NCBI GenBank assembly: GCA_020746875.1
Contig: JAGTJL010000007.1
Coordinates: forward strand, 434,001-498,000
Origin: Rhexocercosporidium sp. MPI-PUGE-AT-0058
Lineage: Eukaryota; Ascomycota; Leotiomycetes; Helotiales
DNA length: 64,000 nucleotides
Reading direction: 5' to 3'
Below, piece by piece: positions 44,962-55,827 of this stretch (its first letter is position 1; every line of letters starts with the position of its first letter). The position numbers were made by a program, and so were the translations under genes. Under the pieces are notes generated by a model, which was given only the letters and a program-made list of their open reading frames with translations, searched no databases and was not told the DNA's origin.

Positions 44962-45105
44962 CCCTCGGTCGTCTAGTTGGTTTATGGCGTCCGGCTGTAA
45001 TTGTTCAGTCTCACCGGAATGTCGCGCGTAAGTGCCACATCTCCATCACAAATTTCTCTCAGACAGCTGTTAACAGTTGTACAGGTTCGACTCGCGCCTG
45101 AGGGA
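44962..45105 (+). tRNA. tRNA-Tyr (GTA) with anticodon-loop intron and a T-arm insertion
   Basis: The acceptor strands CCCTCGG (44962-44968) and CTGAGGG (45098-45104) pair with one G-T wobble. The D arm reads GTC-loop-GGC. The anticodon stem TCCGG/CCGGA is perfect and frames CTGTAA; the anticodon GTA is 44997-44999. A 12-nt intron (45001-45012) follows position 37, as in tRNA-Tyr genes generally. The variable loop is ATGTC. The T stem is split: GCGC lies at 45024-45027, while the fifth base and the loop and 3' strand (GTTCGACT CGCGC) lie at 45085-45097, after a 57-nt insertion. Removing both segments leaves 75 nt including the discriminator A, with a perfect 5-bp T stem. The B box (GGTTCGACTCG) is intact in the DNA, and a T5 terminator follows. 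Confidence 0.88.
45028..45084 (+). other. 57-nt spliceosomal-like insertion inside the tRNA T arm
   Basis: Starts GTAAGT, has a pyrimidine-rich middle (TTTCTCTC), a branch-like GTTAAC about 11 nt from the end, and finishes TTGTACAG. This is the length and layout of introns in neighbouring protein genes. The junction is ambiguous by one G. It also contains the palindrome CTGTTAACAG. It could be a gained spliceosomal intron, an unusual tRNA-type intron, or a disabling insertion. Confidence 0.8.
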
Positions 45106-45111
45106 CATCAC

Positions 45112-45116
45112 TTTTT
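45112..45116 (+). terminator. RNA polymerase III terminator of tRNA-Tyr
   Basis: A run of five T starting 7 bases after the discriminator base, with a second run of seven T at 45122-45128 as backup. Confidence 0.75.
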
Positions 45117-46193
45117 GAAGATTTTTTTGGGCTACTTTGAAAGGCCCGTGAACCGAGAGGTTAGTCTGGTGGGTGGGAGACGGACGACGTGGGGATGGTT
45201 GGAGAATGGTGGGATTAGTGGGTGATTAGGGGGTGATTTAGTAAAGAGTGGGTGGAGTGGCGCAGGGAGCAAGCAGGAACTAAATGCCGAGAGGAAGCAG
45301 AGGTCTCGCTAATGCGACGGTTGCTGTTTACTTGACAGGAGGTACAGGTCTTGGTTTGCTTTTCAACGCTGGTTGTTGTTCTTTTTTTCTTTTTTGGTAT
45401 TTCATTGTAGCTTGATGTGTCTAGGGAGTTTTATTTCTCTTCTTCTTTGATCGGTGAGGCAATGAGGTAGTGTGCTTGTTTGACCTTTAGAACGAGAAGT
45501 GAGGGAGCGGGTGGCGCAATTGGGGTGCACTTCTCACTTTCATGATCGGATAGTTGAGATTGGTAGATTACTAGTAACTGTGTGCTTATACTATCTATCA
45601 AGTATCAAATGGAAGTAGCGTATTTGAAGCTTCGTGGTAGATACCGTGTAGCATGGCTCGTAGCGGGGTAATAGTTCAAGCTGGCAAAGTCACCGGTCGT
45701 TGGCAACTGTCATTTTTGAGCATGACTACTTTTCCGTTGCGCGAATGGGGATATCTGGCATTTATATCTCTCGAATTCGTGATCTTTCTTCGTTAATAGC
45801 CAAAATTGCTTCTCTGTGGTGCCCAATTAGAACGGTGTTTTCAGCACAAGAAGCGCAAGATGCACGGCGATTCTGGAGACGGGCATGTCTTTCTAGGTGA
45901 CAAACAGCGAAAAATGTCTCATCCGGTATCCTTGTCTTCAAAATGGACTTGAGAAAGCTAGTTGTAAACGGATGTGATGGTATTTCATCTTCCGTATCCC
46001 TGGATCAGACTTTGACTTTGAGATGCATGTTTGCAGCTTGTTGCTTGTAACTCAACCCAAGGAGGATTCTCATATTTAAAAGATTTAAGATCAACAATAT
46101 TTGTTCAAACAGCTATTAGGTTACTAGCGCTACAAATAAATAAAACGCATCTCTTCGCTAACTCCATCCCGCACTTCATCTCATCTCCACCGT
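45117..46193. other. Intergenic region right of tRNA-Tyr
   Basis: About 1.1 kb with no supported gene. A stretch at 45508-45532 (GGTGGCGCAATTGGGGTGCAC) resembles a tRNA D arm but has no T arm downstream. Confidence 0.5.
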
Positions 46194-46956
46194 CTACAGC
46201 AAGAACGCCCCCATAGCAACACCAACAATACCTATGACCCAACTCCTACGCTCCAACATTGACGCACCCCCCAACTCAGCCCAAGTCTCACACCCTCTAT
46301 GTCCCGCATTATAAAGTGCCGCGGGCCCAATCGCAAAACTCTTAACCGACTTCATCACATCTCGACACTCCCCACCAGGCTTCGTCTGACAGCTCGTCTC
46401 AAACCAAGGATACTCCTTCATCTCGAATTTGTCACCCCCAACTTGTTGACAGTCTAGAAACGCGTACGTGTAGAACACCCACGCGCCATCTGTACCGGGC
46501 TTGATCGTGCCGGTCTCGTTGACCTGCTCGTACCAGACGCGGGAGTAGTTCGCCGCAGGGTCGAAGGCGTCGCGGTTCTCGAGGAAGTAGTCGACTCCAC
46601 GGAAAGTTGAGGAGTTTATGTTTCGGTTGTGCCAGAGACCCTGCGTGCCGGTCGTTGAGTTGGAGGTGAAGATGTCGGTAAGGTTGAAGCAGGTGTATCC
46701 TGATGGCCGAGAGGAGGTTGTTAGGATGAGTGCGGCAGTGCTGTTTTTCGGGCAGGTAGATTCGGAGCCGGGGAAGAACGAGACTGTGATGTTGCCATTT
46801 CCTTGTCTGGTGAAGGGGAGGTGATGTTAGCTTTACTGTACGGCAGGTTGGGTGGGATGAGTATCCCAAGAGTTTATGAGAAGAATATACTTACTCCTGT
46901 GCAGAAACACCGAGGAGTGACCCGAGTGCGAGAAGCAGTATTTTGTTTGACAACAT
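46194..46956 (-). CDS. Secreted six-cysteine glycoprotein, probably GPI-anchored
   Basis: Two minus-strand exons (46895-46956, 46194-46806; intron GTAAGT...CACCAG) give 224 residues. The N-terminus is a clear signal peptide (MLSNKILLLALGSLLGVSAQ). The mature region has six cysteines (three disulphides possible) and seven N-glycosylation sequons. The last 18 residues (RSWVIGIVGVAMGAFLL) are hydrophobic after a small-residue stretch, as expected for GPI attachment. No enzyme motif is seen. Such proteins sit on the plasma membrane or cell wall; in plant-associated fungi some are effectors or surface antigens. Family not recognised. Confidence 0.8.
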
Positions 46957-48984
46957 GACTTCTCAATTGTACGACGGTAAATGCGCAGAATTATGCTGAA
47001 GCTTCGAAACTTGGTAGGATACAAAGCTGAGAACGTCTGAAGAGATGGATAGCTTGAAGTATATCGATTGCTTGCTGTGCATAAAATGTTGGAGCGAGAT
47101 GACAATAAATAGTATCTTCAACTGAGCAAGGAAAGCAATGAGATCATAGAAGTGTACTTTCTCAAATCTATTGAAATTCGGGGTCGAGACTCGAGCATGT
47201 CACTACTACCCTGTTTTGCTGTGAGAAGGAATTGATCCTTGAATGGACATCTCCAAATGGCATCGAGAGGATAGCGATCTTCAAAATACAACACAAACAC
47301 GACTTTAACCGAACCATTATCAAATCTCGTAGGGCTTAACCTGCACATTGTGATGTCAGCCCAGCCTTTTACTGAATCCAATCGCGTTCGGGATGCTTAC
47401 TGTCCAATTAAAGACTTGGACTACCCTTGATTATTTTGCTTGTTTGAGGTACACTCGCCGCACTCGTACAGCAAATGAGTACTTGACCACTGAATTTGTC
47501 CTGGTTTAATGCACCGCTCCGTTGCCGAGCCCAATGATTGAATGAACCTTGAGTTCGTCAGGATTTTTGACGAATGAGACGGAGTTACCCTGTTGGACCC
47601 TGGCGCACTTTGAACTTGACATGAAGGCTTGTTCCTAATTAAGATCTTGGCAGATTTCCTGATGAGTTGACAGCTCGCGAGGTGTCTTCCATGCGGACAC
47701 GAGCACGCGAGCGAGGAGGCACAGTAAAGTCGAGACTGTGGAAGATTAAGAGAGGAATAATCAACAAAATTGCTCAGTCCTGCGAATCGGGTTTGTGGAT
47801 GGGGGTCATGATTCCTCTCTCTCGCCGAACTTTTTTGAGTGAAGGATGTAAGTTGAGGAAGTGGTGTACAAGTTGCTAAAGTGGCGTAAGACTGTAAACT
47901 CATTCACACTCACTCTCTTCCTCGTTCCCTCGACAGGGGTGGTGGAGATGCCAGTGAAAAGCTGTATTAATGTTCACGGCGCTGCAGAATTGACAATGAC
48001 GCTCTTTCTCATACTTCACGAGCCAACTTTGTCTGAGTTTACTACCTGTGCCGGTGCTTTATGAAAACGTTTAGATAGAGGCTTCTACCGGCGACATGGA
48101 CACGCTCTAGATTCACTTTTCTTGACACAGTTGCTCTCTGCATGGACTTCACAAAATATGTGAAGCGTGTCTAGATGATGGTACTCAATCCTTCAATGGT
48201 TGCATTTGCAGTCAAACCGGTTTGTGCAGACCGAACAAGCTGAATGTAGTTTACATTGACTCATGTTTAGACCTAAAAGTGCACTATATTCCTAGATACG
48301 GGCCGTACAAGTAGAATTGTTTTCTCCCTCAAATGACTAGAAATTTTGCCCCTCCACGAAATGTATTGGAACATACTTCTTACTAGCACATATTCATAAG
48401 GGTATGGAGACGACCGGGGCAGGCTTTGCCAATGCGTCTTTTTTGAATTCCAAGACCAATGAAAACCCTGTAGGGGTACGAAAGATGGCCTTGTCGGTTG
48501 AGTTGTTATAGCCCCGAAACGTGAGTTAGGTAGGGAAATGTTGGGACGGACTGCAGATGAAAATCCCCTTGGTGGCATTCATCCATTAGTTGAGCAAAGT
48601 AGTTGACTGTCCAAAATGACACGACGATGAACCCAATTGAAGTGGAGCACAACAAGAGACGAGAATAATACAAAGGGATGTGAAATTTTATCAAAGTGTT
48701 CCAAGATAAGTCACTGGATCAGAACAAAGTCGGAGTGAAGTCTGAAATGAGAGCGAGAAACTATTATCCTATCGCCTCTTGCTCCTATTCCATCGCTCTG
48801 CATGTTGGTCAAGTTCCCAGACGCAGTAGAGGCACTAAATGGAGCCTGGAATAATACCGTCTGATCCTTTCATAGGGTCCTACATCTTCGCATTCTCTGC
48901 GGCAGGCGTGGCTGGCTTGCAGCAAAAAACTTGGGACTCTCCAGCGATCGCCTGTACATAACCCCGAATCCCGCTAACAGCCAT

Positions 48985-49253
48985 CTAATCGTCATCAAAG
49001 TTAGGCACAACTCCACCGACAGGCGTTATGTACTGCGAGAGATCTGTTGCATTCTCGATGTATACATGGCCATGTGACCCCCGTCTAGGACTTCTTTCCA
49101 CAGCCCCGCTCGATATGCAGGAACAGCGAATGTTTCTGGGAGCACCTGTTGAGTTGCGCAGTACTGCAGTCCTCTGCCACTGGTACCGAGCTTCCTGTAT
49201 AGCACCGCCGCCTCGTATCGATCCTTCCCGTACTCCAAAAGTTTTCCGTAAGC
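48985..49253 (-). pseudogene. C-terminal coding relic, family unknown
   Basis: The minus strand reads AYGKLLEYGKDRYEAAVLYR onward to LPETFAVPAYRAGLWKEVLD. A frameshift near 49072 is needed to continue as VYIENATDLSQYITPVGGVV and end at a stop at 48985. The acidic C-terminus and tidy stop suggest the tail of a former gene. An upstream minus-strand segment at 49639-49884 may be its N-terminal part, but the stretch between has stops in every frame I followed. Confidence 0.35.
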
Positions 49254-51500
49254 TAAAATTTCCTGTACCGATTCGAGTATGTTGTGTCTAGCCAGTACGT
49301 GCCTTTGTTAATTTCGCATTCTATTTCGATCATGCTGGGTATACAGTTGCTACCAGGTGCTAGGGAGAAATTGTTTGTATCTGATTCGGATGATCCTGAT
49401 GACCAGGTCTCCTTCCACGCTCGCACGGAGCTCCTGTGGTGATGTTCGCCTCGACGCTGACGAACCAAGCATCAGCCAAAGTCGTCATAAAAGCTTCAAA
49501 AATAAAGCCGGAGATCGAAGAGTAGGTCTGGGATAGTGCTATTTGGCGACTGTAGGAATACGCTGTGGGAGTTAAACTACAGTAAACTCCTTGGGCGATT
49601 GGGATGGACTCCACCGGTCAATCTAGGCGAGCAGGTGTTCAAAGACGGAACTTGAATGTTGAACTCCATGAAGTCTCCCGATGATCTCTTTTTTTGATGG
49701 CTGTGGTTCCGTTGGTGTACCAAACGGGAGCGATATTGCTTGGAACATGGTCGAGGTAGCCTATTTTGACTTTCCCCTGGAGACTTTCTCCGTCAGACAT
49801 GGCGATGGTTTCGGAATATCTGGGACTTGGTGCGAAGTGGATGACAGAGGGATTGGACATGGCCCCTGAACCGCCTATAGTCATGTTATTCTAGATGTTT
49901 GGAGGAGAGATCCGCTGGCTTGTATGTACAAGCTCAGGGTGGAGGGCAGAAATGATCCTTGCGCCTCATGGTGTAAGATAACTCGCGAGAAGATGTTTAC
50001 TTGAAGAAAAGTCAGGAAAAAGCAGGGGAGTAGCTCGTAAGTTCTTACTAGATGTAGTTTGATGTACAGTAAACACAGAGCTATGATATAATGAGATTTG
50101 TAGTGTTGTGATTTCCTTGCAAAACGAATAAGTGGTGCGCAACTGACAAGCTTCTGTAAAAAAAAATAAAAATAAACCTCGAGACTGATTCTCTCAGATC
50201 GATTGGCAATACCCTTCTCAAGAGATTTCTTGTGTTCCTGATGTGACAATGCAAACTGCCGAGTCAGCAAATATGTTCCAATCCTCGGCGATTGTCCTTG
50301 TGCAATGTAAAAACGGCCACACGAGATATTGGTTTCCGTGGAATCGGGACCTGAGTTTTAAATTCAAGGAACTGATCTCTGAAAGATCGACAATCGCGCA
50401 TATTCCTCGACACAAAATGAAAAGGAGATGGCTAGGGACAGCGGGGTCATGTCAACATGAATAAAATATTCAAAAATTTCTCCTTGAACCAATTTCCGTT
50501 GGAGGTTGATCCCTAGCCGGCTGAGAACAGGACTCTGTTGTCCGTTTTCATTCGTCCTGGCCTGCTCGATAATTGCACGGCTTTCGAGACAGCGACTCAA
50601 CGTTACCAGAAATATAGTATACTAAGAGAAGTTATTGAGGTACCAGCTCAACGGTCTTAGTCGTCTCATTTAGAAGCCACCTAGTGATATCTTCGATTCA
50701 CGGAGAAGCAGACGGTGTTCGCCCGAAAGATTTTCGAGGGTAAATCCATGAGCGCATCTTTGTTGACTTTCGCCTCGCCTGGTACTAGTCCCTCCCACAG
50801 GTCAGCTTCGCCAAGACCGGACATTTTGGAGCTGGGTCCGACGCGATCGATGATTGATGTCTCATCATCCTGGCCAGGGCATCCTCTAAGCGAAGGTGAG
50901 ATAAGGTGATAGGGAACATTCAAAGTTTAAGTGCGGGATATCTCGAGGTCTGACGAAGTTGAGGGAAGTATTGTGAAGCTTGCATCTACAGCGGTAGTGA
51001 AATCAGCACCGCCAAGGTGTAGAGGGGAGTCTGCCTGCCTGTCTTTGTATAAGTAGATTTCCAAGGTGTCCAACATTCCTATCCCTCACACGTCACTCTC
51101 GATCACTGTGGCGTGAGCTCTCGAGCTTTCTCACGCTAGTCCGAGAGCTTCATGTGGCGCAGATGAGCTGGGATGTTGATAGGCGGAGGGACTTCATATG
51201 ATTATTGACATGTGCCTCTGCCTGGGATTGAGACTGAGCTGCATGAAATCGTGACGCCCGTCTGTTCGTCTTACCAAGGAAGTCTGCTGGTGGGGGAAGC
51301 ACAAGAGCAGGAGTGGTTGGAATGGCCGGATAGCGAAGGGTTGGAAGAGTTGGATATGTATGCTGGGTTAGGAATGGGTTGCATGGCATTAGGCATGGCA
51401 TGATTGGCAGAAGATAGTCTGACTGCTATTCTCAATTGAACTTCCACCTCCAATCCTTTCTCCATCTTCCTCTTCTAGATCTTCCTCCTCTTCCTCACAA

Positions 51501-51716
51501 TTGTTGAGATTCTTCCGTACTCAACCCGTTCTATCGCGCCGTTTTGTTTTGTGGCTTGCGGCAGCCTGTTTCGCCTTGCTGATCTACCACAGCCTTGCCT
51601 TGTCCACCTCAGCCCTGTTTCGGGATTATCCAAGGAAGCATACAAACGACGCCTCAGCTTCCCTTTCTTTTGGTGTTGACATCACCGCACTGGGAGAAAA
51701 GCAACATATCAGATGA
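51501..51716 (+). pseudogene. Type II membrane-protein N-terminus without a start codon
   Basis: A 71-codon frame with no ATG encodes a basic segment then a transmembrane helix (RRFVLWLAAACFALLIYHSL) and a short luminal stretch before a stop. The arrangement resembles the signal anchor of Golgi glycosyltransferases, with the catalytic part missing. It may be a truncated relic or chance. Confidence 0.3.
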
Positions 51717-52190
51717 GCTTGCCAACTGATGACGAGACCCAACTTGCATTGAATCAGAGCTGCATATCTCTAATTAAATTCGTGTGGATATCCTGCAGTA
51801 AGTTGATATTGGCAGGGAGGGTCACACAGCTTGTGAGGGGTAAAGTATGCAGTACACCTCTTTCTTCCATCGTATGATATCCGGATATCCATGTCCCAGA
51901 ACCCCGCCTAGGACATTCACACTCTTCGATTGTCATTCTTGAATGTCCGGCTAACGAGGTTATCAGTAAAGGAATGAGCGTCCCAGGTCCTATTTACTAA
52001 TTAAGGTGAGCAGCTCCTTCCACAACTTGTTTTGTTTGGCGGCACCACGGCAAAAGCTGAACTTCTACCTATCTCTCCCTACAGCTTCGCACTTCGCAGA
52101 TAATTGCACCGCAATAGTCACCACCCAAACGAAGAAAGAATACTCCGCCTCATCGAATATTGCAGCTTATAAAGGCATCATCTTGTCATC

Positions 52191-55046
52191 ATGGCGCCCA
52201 AAACAGTTTCCGTATCCGTCAAGTACTCGAAGCCGGGGACCCAACCCCCGATCTACCTCGCGGGCAGCTTCTCCGAGCCAGCATGGGAACCGCAAGAGAT
52301 GCAATACACCACCGACGCGAGCAACGAGCATGAATTCTTCAAGGAAGTGGATGTTGAGCAGGGAAAGGAATATCAATACAAGTTCCGCATTGGTCCCGGA
52401 GATTGGTGGATATTGAATGAGGATTCTCCTACCGGTACGTTCCTACCCTTCTTCGCGTGCAAGCGGAACGAGGCTGCGAGCCTTGCCTTTTCTTGACACG
52501 CTCGTTTCTACTTCCATCCATCCCCTTCTTCTCCTGCCAGAACATCGACTTGACAACTTCTCGCCATCAGGAACCGATAACGCGGGAAATCGGAACAATG
52601 TCCTGACTGTGCCTCTTACCAACGATACGACTGCCTCGAAACCTACTGAGGGGAATCTAGAGGAGGCTTCGATCGAGATGCAGAAATCCAGCGAACATAA
52701 CTTGCCGTTGGGCGCGAGAGATCCAACCCCGGAGCCTATGGAGGAGGCAATGGGTACGAGAGAGACCTCTGATGTTCTGTTCTCGGACGAGATCATCAAG
52801 GATATGGAGGAACCAAAGGAAATCAGCTTGCCAAAGGACCGCGAGCTGCTGAAACCACTCGAGCCTCACCCTACACCAGCAGTCGGGGCAGAAAAGACCA
52901 ACTTCGACGATCTTGTAGCGGACCTGACGGATGTAAAGGAAGACCACACTGAGGCAGGAAACTTCGCCGATGAGGGTATCGAGCATGTAGCTGCACCAAC
53001 TCCTGTGGTCAGTCTGGGTGGTTCTCTTCCAACCCCACCATTGGAGGTCGAGAAGCCACATACCGAGCACATCGAGGAGAATACCAAGGACGATGTTGCT
53101 GAACCATTGCATGTCCCTACTGTGGTCGTGGAGAAGGTTGATGAAGGACTCAGCTATGGTGACGACTTCGGCCCCGATGGTACGGTTGCACAAAAGGATG
53201 CACACGATATGCGGGCCCAGGATGCAGAACCAGACCAAACTGTCATCCGAGATGCACATACACCGGACTTTGCAGATGTCGCAGCTGAGGTCGCCGATAC
53301 TGCTCAGACTCTGGACCGAGAAGACCCCACACCACCCATCTCCGACGAGGATGCTGGTCATATTGGATATAGACGAATGTCGAACCCTCCGATTCCAGAG
53401 ATCGCGGAAACAGCTGCGGAGGTTGCTGATGTTGCCACTTCTTCTGACAAGCAAGATCTTGTAAGTTGTTATTTCAAGTCGCTACCACTAGACAATCAGC
53501 TAATGTATTTAGGGCGATCTCCTCGAGGCTCGTGGTTACTTTGCCATCATGAACGATGAGAGTATAGTATTCCCAGAGACTCCACCACACGAAAAGGTTC
53601 CATTGTTCCCTCATGAACGTGGTGAATCTCCAAGCCGCTCCGAATCTCGCCGAAACCAACCTGTTGATATCCCTCGCCGTGCTTCGAGACAGGAGGAGCC
53701 AGCTGTCTATGATCCCAATGATCCAACCATCCAGGCATTCCCTGAAGACCGCGAGGCAATTATGCGTCATTTGACGTTGATGCAGCAACGTCTGCCTCCT
53801 GATACCGCTGACTGTGTTGGTAGCGTTGATTCTGCAATTTTTGAAGAAGTCCATAGTCCCGGAAAGCCTGTTTCTCCAATTCTTCACTTCCAGGATCAGT
53901 CCCCATCACTCGATTCTATTACAGAGGAACACGACGAAGAGCAGCAATTGCTTTCCAACGGTGAGAATGTCATTGGATTGACAAGTTTGAGTGAGGCTGA
54001 GGAGGTTGATGAGGATAAGTTCAAGCAGTCACAAGTACATGTCAGTGGAGTCAATGAGAAGACCGAGGAGCCACTTCAGGCGGAGAAGGAAGTTACTCCT
54101 GTTCCAGCAATCTTGGGTCAAGGCGAAAACGCAAAGCCCGAGCCAGAAACCGAAGTCGAATACACCGAGCCAGTCCCAACCAGTACTCTTCCAGATATTG
54201 AGCCATTCTTGACAAAGCCTATCGATCGCTCGCTCGATGGTGCGGAGGGAGGAAGGGGTGATCTCGTCGAAGCTGGATCTTCTGCAGATATTCCAGTTGT
54301 TGTCGCAGTTGAGAGGATCGAACCCAATTTGACACATTCAACCGACCGCTCGCTCGATGGCTCAGAAGATATGCCATTGTCGATATCACCCAACCGGATT
54401 CCAGCCACTCCGTTTGTAGTTGGCAATCGTCAGCTTGGACATGAGCAGGATGATGACGATGTACAGAATATCACCACTCCGGCTGGACTTAGTATTCAGG
54501 TACGACCCGCAACACCAAGAGGATCAGCTGGGGAGTCAGATTTTGGAAAGACTACCGCTTTTGAAGACAAGAACGGCAACAGCCAAATCAAGTCCCGAAA
54601 GAGACCAGCATCACCTCCAGATCGACCTCTTACGCCCAGCTCCATACGTGGACGGGAGCAATCCAAGAACTTCTTGAAGGCTTTCTGGAGAGTAGTCTTT
54701 GTAGAGTGGATCGGTGGATTGATCATGCGTCTCTGGTAAGTCTATTCCATTATTCAAAGCTCTTGTCCACACTTACTGATGATTTGTCAACAGCAATGGT
54801 GGCAGAAGTCGCCAAACGTAAGACCCAGCTTATTACACTTTGCAGACTTTCTTCAGATTCCGATACCCCCGATTTCGTTACGAGTACCTTTTCTATGTCA
54901 CAAGAATACCCCCATCGACAATGCTGATAACTGGTTCATCACGCAGGCTTCTGGCCGTTGGTGCATTTGCAGTTCTTGCTTCTGTGCCCGCCATGTACAA
55001 ATTTTTCTTGACTCGATTAGTCGAGTCCAAGACGCAAATATCATAG
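52191..55046 (+). CDS. CBM48 (AMPK-type glycogen-binding) protein with C-terminal membrane anchor
   Basis: Five exons (52191-52434, 52571-53460, 53513-54735, 54794-54817, 54947-55046) give about 826 residues. The first 90 residues form an AMPK1-CBM/CBM48 beta sandwich (VSVKYSKPGTQPPIYLAGSF, then EYQYKFRIGPGDWWILNEDS with the sugar-stacking tryptophans). A long acidic, Pro/Glu-rich disordered region follows, containing repeated DRSLDG words. Near the end a hydrophobic helix (LLAVGAFAVLASVPAMYKFF) and a short basic tail suggest a tail-anchored protein. Yeast relatives with this domain are Crp1 and Mdg1. Linking glycogen or a phospho-ligand to a membrane is inference. Exon 4 is only 24 nt. Confidence 0.75.
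54794..54817 (+). other. 24-nt micro-exon of the CBM48 gene
   Basis: Flanked by CAACAG on the left and GTAAGA on the right. It keeps phase 2 on both sides and adds eight residues (NGGRSRQT region) just before the membrane helix. Skipping it keeps the frame, so it could be a regulated cassette. Confidence 0.55.
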
Positions 55047-55827
55047 ATATTGGGGGTTATTGGCATTGCTTGCATTTTCTTCTTTTTGCCTTTGTTGATG
55101 AAGTATGATGGACTGATGGACGATTAATGGATGCTGGCTCGCTGGAGGAAACGAACGCGGGCCAGATTTGAGCCAGGCTGAGCATGCATTAGGAGGCTGT
55201 ATGATATGCGCTTAGGGCTGAAGCTGAAAAATCAATTGAGCTTCTGTATACAATGTTCGAGACTTGGTGATACTCACCTAGTGTAGAAGTCCGGGATACA
55301 GTGAACCATAGATCAGGTAGCTGTGATGTCAAGCATACTCATTGTGATTTTTGCGATGGAGAGAAGTTGGAAGAGAGTTGCGAAGAAGCGCTGCCCCAAA
55401 TCCTACCTCGCCCTGAAATAAACTGGAAAACTCACTCTCGTCACATACTGTAAGGATAGAAAGCAAAAGTAACCAAAAACACATGTTTACGGAAGCAAGG
55501 TTACACAACGCTATTTTTTGAATTTTAACCAGCAAATAAGGTTCACCCTATCCTCTATGTGGTGAAGCCAGCCAGTGACCCTCCACAGCAGCGGGCCAAA
55601 GCCACACGCGTGGCTCTGTGAACCACGAGGCATGAGGCGTCAATCAACAACACTATGAACACATGGCGCCGTCCAAAAGTCGAGATATCTCTATTCCAGT
55701 ACGCCAAATAAATGGCCATTTACTTCGAAAATCTACACATAGATCTCGGAATGGGTAATAAAGATTCGATGATCTAAAGACCTTTATCTGCGACAGGTCT
55801 CGCAATATAAGATACCAACATACGACA
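55047..55827. other. Intergenic region
   Basis: A 781-bp gap between two same-strand genes. It holds the 3' flank of the CBM48 gene and the CAP59-gene promoter. Nothing else was seen. Confidence 0.5.

Larger units (their letters stand above)
46957..52190. other. Gene-poor 5.2-kb region with coding relics
   Basis: No intact gene is supported. Minus-strand fragments at 48985-49253 and 49639-49884 and a plus-strand fragment at 51501-51716 have protein-like composition but are broken by stops and shifts or lack a start. The rest is AT-rich and featureless to the eye. Confidence 0.5.

Noticed and set aside
45508..45532. A tRNA D-arm-like stretch
   Set aside because: No anticodon stem, T arm or closing acceptor stem could be found.
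47421..47903. A 160-codon minus-strand frame
   Set aside because: No domain, no splice partners and random-like composition.
50681..50923. An 80-codon minus-strand frame with an acidic, globular look
   Set aside because: No start context, no adjoining exon and no recognisable motif.
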